Assembly: GCA_903847655.1 (NCBI GenBank)
Contig: CAINEG010000256.1
Coordinates: 1 to 8,321, forward strand
DNA: 8,321 bases
Source: an uncultured Bacteroidota bacterium
GTDB taxonomy: Bacteria; Bacteroidota; Bacteroidia; Chitinophagales; Chitinophagaceae
Direction of reading: 5' to 3'
Part shown: positions 5,409 through 8,321 of the stretch, in pieces
How the letters are laid out: each line of letters begins with the position of its first letter
How positions within the stretch are numbered: position 1 is the stretch's first letter
Translations under genes and position numbers: made by a program
The notes under the pieces: model-generated
What the model was told of the DNA's origin: nothing
Databases searched by the model: none
The model's input: the letters and a program-made list of their open reading frames with translations, nothing else

Positions 5409-7082
5409 ATGCATAACTACGAAATCGCAGAATATTTTTCTTTACTGAGTAAACTCATGGACATTCACGGGGAGGATGAATTCAAAATTAAGTCTTATGC
5501 CAACGCTGCTTTTACTTTAGATAAACTAACTGAACCATTCATCGATCTATCTTCAAAGGAATTATTTGCTATACGCGGTATAGGCGCTGCCATAGGTGCA
5601 AAAATAATGCAACTCATTGAAAATAAGCGACTTACAATACTAGAGGAGTACATAGAAAAAACACCTCCTGGCATCATTGAACTGATAAAAATAAAAGGAT
5701 TGGGGCCCAAAAAAATTAGAACCATTTGGAAAGAATTAGAAATCGAAAGCATTGGCGAACTACTTTATGCCTGCGAAGAAAATAGATTAATCAACTACAA
5801 AGGTTTTGGTGCAAAGACACAGAAAAACATACAGGACAGTTTAGAATATTATTTACAACATCAAGGAAGTTATTTGTATCAGCAAGTAGAAAGTTTAGTA
5901 CATGCCTTAAAAGAATCTTTACAAAATAATTTTCCCAATGATTTGCATGAAGTCTCAGGTGCATTTAAAAGACAAATGGAATCTCTAGAATTTTTAGATA
6001 TTGTAATTACCTCTGATGAAAAAAAATTAACCCACTGGTTAATTGAAAAAGAATTTACGGTTACAAAAAATGATCATTATTTAAGTTCAAAAGGGACTGA
6101 TAATTTTGAAATTAGATGGCATTTGACCACCAAAGATTCGTTCCATTGGACCGACTTTAGTTTGTCCTGTTCCCCCGAATTTTTAAAAAAATGGGTCGAA
6201 AACCCCCTTTTTCAGAAAAATTTTAAATTTATTTTTCCACAGGCCATCTTCGACCAATTGGGGATTAATTTTATCCCCCCTGCCCAAAGAGAGGATCCGG
6301 CGATAATCGAAAAAATTTCCAAGCAGCCCCTCAAAACAGCCATTCAAATTAAAGACATCAAAGGAATCATTCATTCGCATAGTACCTGGAGCGATGGGGT
6401 GCATACTTTAGAACATATGGCTTTAGCTGCCATAGAAAAAGGTTATGAATATTTAGTGATTAGCGACCATTCCAAATCGGCCTTCTATGCGAATGGTTTG
6501 CAGATAGACCGCATTCGTGCCCAACACAAAGAAATTGATGCCCTCAATAAAAAATTAGCCCCCTTTGTTATTTTTAAAAGTATCGAATCAGATATATTGA
6601 ATGATGGCAGCTTGGACTATCCCGATGAAGTGCTGGCCAGTTTTGATTTGGTAATTGCTTCCATACATTCCAATTTAAAGATGACGGAAGAAAAAGCCAT
6701 GCTGCGTTTATTGAATGCCATTAACAATCCATACACGAGCATCTTAGGCCATCTTACCAGCCGTTTGTTGTTAAGTAGAAAAGGGTATCCCGTAAATCAC
6801 GAAGCCATTATAGAAGCCTGTGCAAATCATGATGTGGTGATTGAACTCAATGCCCATCCTAGAAGATTAGATATGGACTGGCGTTTTATTCCTGCAGCTT
6901 TAAAAAAGGAGGTACTTATTTCTATCAATCCAGATGCTCATGCGGTGGAAGGATACGATGATTGTAAATATGGTGTATTAGTGGCGCAAAAAGCAGGACT
7001 GAGTGCTGCTCAAAACCTAAGCAGCTTTACACTAGAGGAAATGATTGAGTTTGTAGAATTTCAACAAGCCAAGCGGCCCTAG
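5409..7082 (+). CDS. polX: PolX-like protein: HhH plus PHP phosphoesterase, degraded polymerase site
   Basis: A 557-residue protein with bacterial family X polymerase architecture, of a type usually linked to base-excision repair and 3'-5' exonuclease activity. An N-terminal 8-kDa-like segment contains DEFKIKSYANAA (23-34). Helix-hairpin-helix motifs are GIGAAIGAKI (57-66), IKGLGPKK (95-102) and YKGFGAKT (130-137). The palm motif region (183-198) reads SGAFKRQMESLEFLDI; where active members have D-x-D, this has F195-L-D197. The third carboxylate position appears to be E234, and the usual T-G-S motif is not recognisable (S-C-S, 253-255). The C-terminal PHP domain (about 319-530) keeps all expected metal ligands: H322, H324, D329, H354, E393, H420, H448, D509 and H511. 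I infer a nuclease or phosphoesterase with little or no polymerase activity. The ATG at 5409 is chosen because upstream in-frame codons lie in the terminator. The gene converges on the amylase gene. Confidence 0.88.
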   Translation: MHNYEIAEYFSLLSKLMDIHGEDEFKIKSYANAAFTLDKLTEPFIDLSSKELFAIRGIGAAIGAKIMQLIENKRLTILEEYIEKTPPGIIELIKIKGLGPKKIRTIWKELEIESIGELLYACEENRLINYKGFGAKTQKNIQDSLEYYLQHQGSYLYQQVESLVHALKESLQNNFPNDLHEVSGAFKRQMESLEFLDIVITSDEKKLTHWLIEKEFTVTKNDHYLSSKGTDNFEIRWHLTTKDSFHWTDFSLSCSPEFLKKWVENPLFQKNFKFIFPQAIFDQLGINFIPPAQREDPAIIEKISKQPLKTAIQIKDIKGIIHSHSTWSDGVHTLEHMALAAIEKGYEYLVISDHSKSAFYANGLQIDRIRAQHKEIDALNKKLAPFVIFKSIESDILNDGSLDYPDEVLASFDLVIASIHSNLKMTEEKAMLRLLNAINNPYTSILGHLTSRLLLSRKGYPVNHEAIIEACANHDVVIELNAHPRRLDMDWRFIPAALKKEVLISINPDAHAVEGYDDCKYGVLVAQKAGLSAAQNLSSFTLEEMIEFVEFQQAKRP

Positions 7083-8321
7083 CTTTTTACATACACAAAA
7101 TAGTCGCCCGGCATTAATTCAAATGCTACTTCTTTATTGAAATCAAAGCTTAGACCAGAAAAAATATTGGTAAACTCCCCTACCAACAAATCATGTGAGC
7201 AACTTATTTTTTGGGCTTGGTCGCCTAAATTAAGCACCACTAAAATGATTTCTTTACTATCTGACTCAGTGGCATATCTAAGATAAGCCATGATTTTATC
7301 TGTTGCTGTAGGTAAATTAAAAGTAGCCCCCTTCGCAATGCATCTAAAAGTCTTTCTCAGTTGGTGTAGCGTTTTATAGAAATCATGCAGTTGAGGTGAA
7401 TGACTCCAATCCAGTGCCTCTTTGTCAAAAAATGCTAGGCGCTTTTGATTGGGTAATTCCTGCCCACTATATATTAAAGGGATGCCTTTCCAAGTAAAAC
7501 AAAATACGGCCCAAGCTTTAGCCGCAGGTCCAAATTTTTCATACTCCGTTCCGTTCCAAGAATTCTCATCATGATTGGAAGTAAAAAATAATTTCAATGC
7601 CCCTGCTGGATATTGATTGTACTTATGCAGCACATTGTAGATGTCATTGACCGATGCTTCTGATTGAGTTAACCTTTCGCTTACATGCATCCAATCCCAT
7701 GCATAGCTTACATCAAAAACCTCATGGTAGGAAGCTAATTCGCATTCTGCCAACCAAAACAAAGGCTTGATGGTTTCACAGGCAGTTCTAGCGGTTTTCC
7801 AAAAATTCAAAGGTACTAAATGTGCCATATCACATCTAAATCCATCTATCTTAAAAGATTGCACCCAATATTGCATGGCGCCGATCAATGCAGCGCGCAT
7901 ATCGTTATTATTATAATTTAAATCTACCACATCGTCCCAACCATTGCGTTCCGTAAAATTCCCAGCCTCATCCCTACTAAACCATTCTGGATGATTTTGC
8001 ATCCACTCGTGATGTCTACCGGTGTGATTGGCTACCCAATCAATAATCACTTTCATCCCCAATTGATGCGCCAAAGCAATTAAATCAATCAAGTCTTGCT
8101 CACTTCCAAATTCTGGATTTATTTTGGTATAACTACTACAAGCGTAATAGCTACCCAGACTACCTTTACGCCCTTCTATACTAATGGTGGTGATGGGCAT
8201 CAACCATAAAACGTCCACACCCATCGTTTGTAAGCGAGGCAGATGATTTTGAAAGGCTTTAAATGTTCCTTCAGAAGTATATTGCCTAATATTCACTTCA
8301 TAGATAGAAATAGTATCCACC
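7079..8321 (-). CDS. GH13 alpha-amylase family glycosidase, N-terminus at the right window edge
   Basis: A TIM-barrel glycosidase of the alpha-amylase clan, acting on alpha-glucans such as starch or glycogen, or on their oligosaccharides. At least 413 residues are visible. The GH13 conserved regions are present in order: I, DWVANH at 94-99; II, GFRCDMAH at 160-167 with nucleophile D164 and R162; III, AECE at 191-194 with acid/base E192; IV, TSNHDE at 247-252 with H250 and D251. A short beta-sandwich C-terminal domain runs from about 338 to 413. The frame begins with GTG at 8320, at the window edge. The visible N-terminus (ISIYEVNIRQYTSEGTF) is already at the first barrel strand, so either GTG is the start or a few residues lie outside. 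No signal peptide is visible, which favours an intracellular maltooligosaccharide or glycogen role; this is uncertain with the edge missing. Subfamily and exact specificity cannot be fixed from the motifs. Confidence 0.92.
   Translation of the reverse strand, partial: VDTISIYEVNIRQYTSEGTFKAFQNHLPRLQTMGVDVLWLMPITTISIEGRKGSLGSYYACSSYTKINPEFGSEQDLIDLIALAHQLGMKVIIDWVANHTGRHHEWMQNHPEWFSRDEAGNFTERNGWDDVVDLNYNNNDMRAALIGAMQYWVQSFKIDGFRCDMAHLVPLNFWKTARTACETIKPLFWLAECELASYHEVFDVSYAWDWMHVSERLTQSEASVNDIYNVLHKYNQYPAGALKLFFTSNHDENSWNGTEYEKFGPAAKAWAVFCFTWKGIPLIYSGQELPNQKRLAFFDKEALDWSHSPQLHDFYKTLHQLRKTFRCIAKGATFNLPTATDKIMAYLRYATESDSKEIILVVLNLGDQAQKISCSHDLLVGEFTNIFSGLSFDFNKEVAFELMPGDYFVYVKS

Overview
The window looks like chromosomal DNA of a Bacteroidota bacterium, probably of the Chitinophagaceae type. 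The sequence evidence is AT-rich DNA, start codons without a strong Shine-Dalgarno, promoters of the Bacteroidota -33 TTG / -7 TAnnTTTG form, and a tmRNA tag starting GEANF. Protein style points the same way (RseP, Dxr, bacterial GH3, a PHP-type PolX). The family-level placement is inference.

Left block, all on the minus strand and read from right to left: a GH3-family adenylate-forming protein (4224-2725), dxr of the MEP isoprenoid pathway (2683-1526), the intramembrane protease rseP (1520-171), and the 5' half of a tmRNA gene (110-1), cut by the left edge. GH3, dxr and rseP have gaps of 41 and 5 nt and probably form an operon from a well-formed promoter at 4256-4286. dxr next to rseP is a common bacterial pairing. 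The tmRNA probably has its own promoter in the 60-nt gap.

Central block, plus strand: a divergent 193-nt intergenic region carries back-to-back promoters. The rightward one drives rplU (L21) and rpmA (L27). After rpmA comes a small gene (5117-5293) for a 58-residue Lys/Ala/Pro protein resembling a histone H1 tail. It ends in a cluster of hairpins, including a strong intrinsic terminator at 5346-5380.

Right block: a PolX-like gene (5409-7082, plus) has all the PHP-domain metal ligands but a polymerase palm whose catalytic carboxylates look lost. It converges on a GH13 alpha-amylase-family gene (minus, cut or nearly cut by the right edge), and the two stop codons share the palindrome CTAG.

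Most of the window is core housekeeping: isoprenoid precursors, envelope proteolysis, ribosome assembly and ribosome rescue. I see no CRISPR array, insertion sequence, prophage or clear novel multi-gene system. The points most worth a second look are the degraded PolX polymerase site, the H1-tail-like mini-gene behind rpmA, and the edge-truncated tmRNA.
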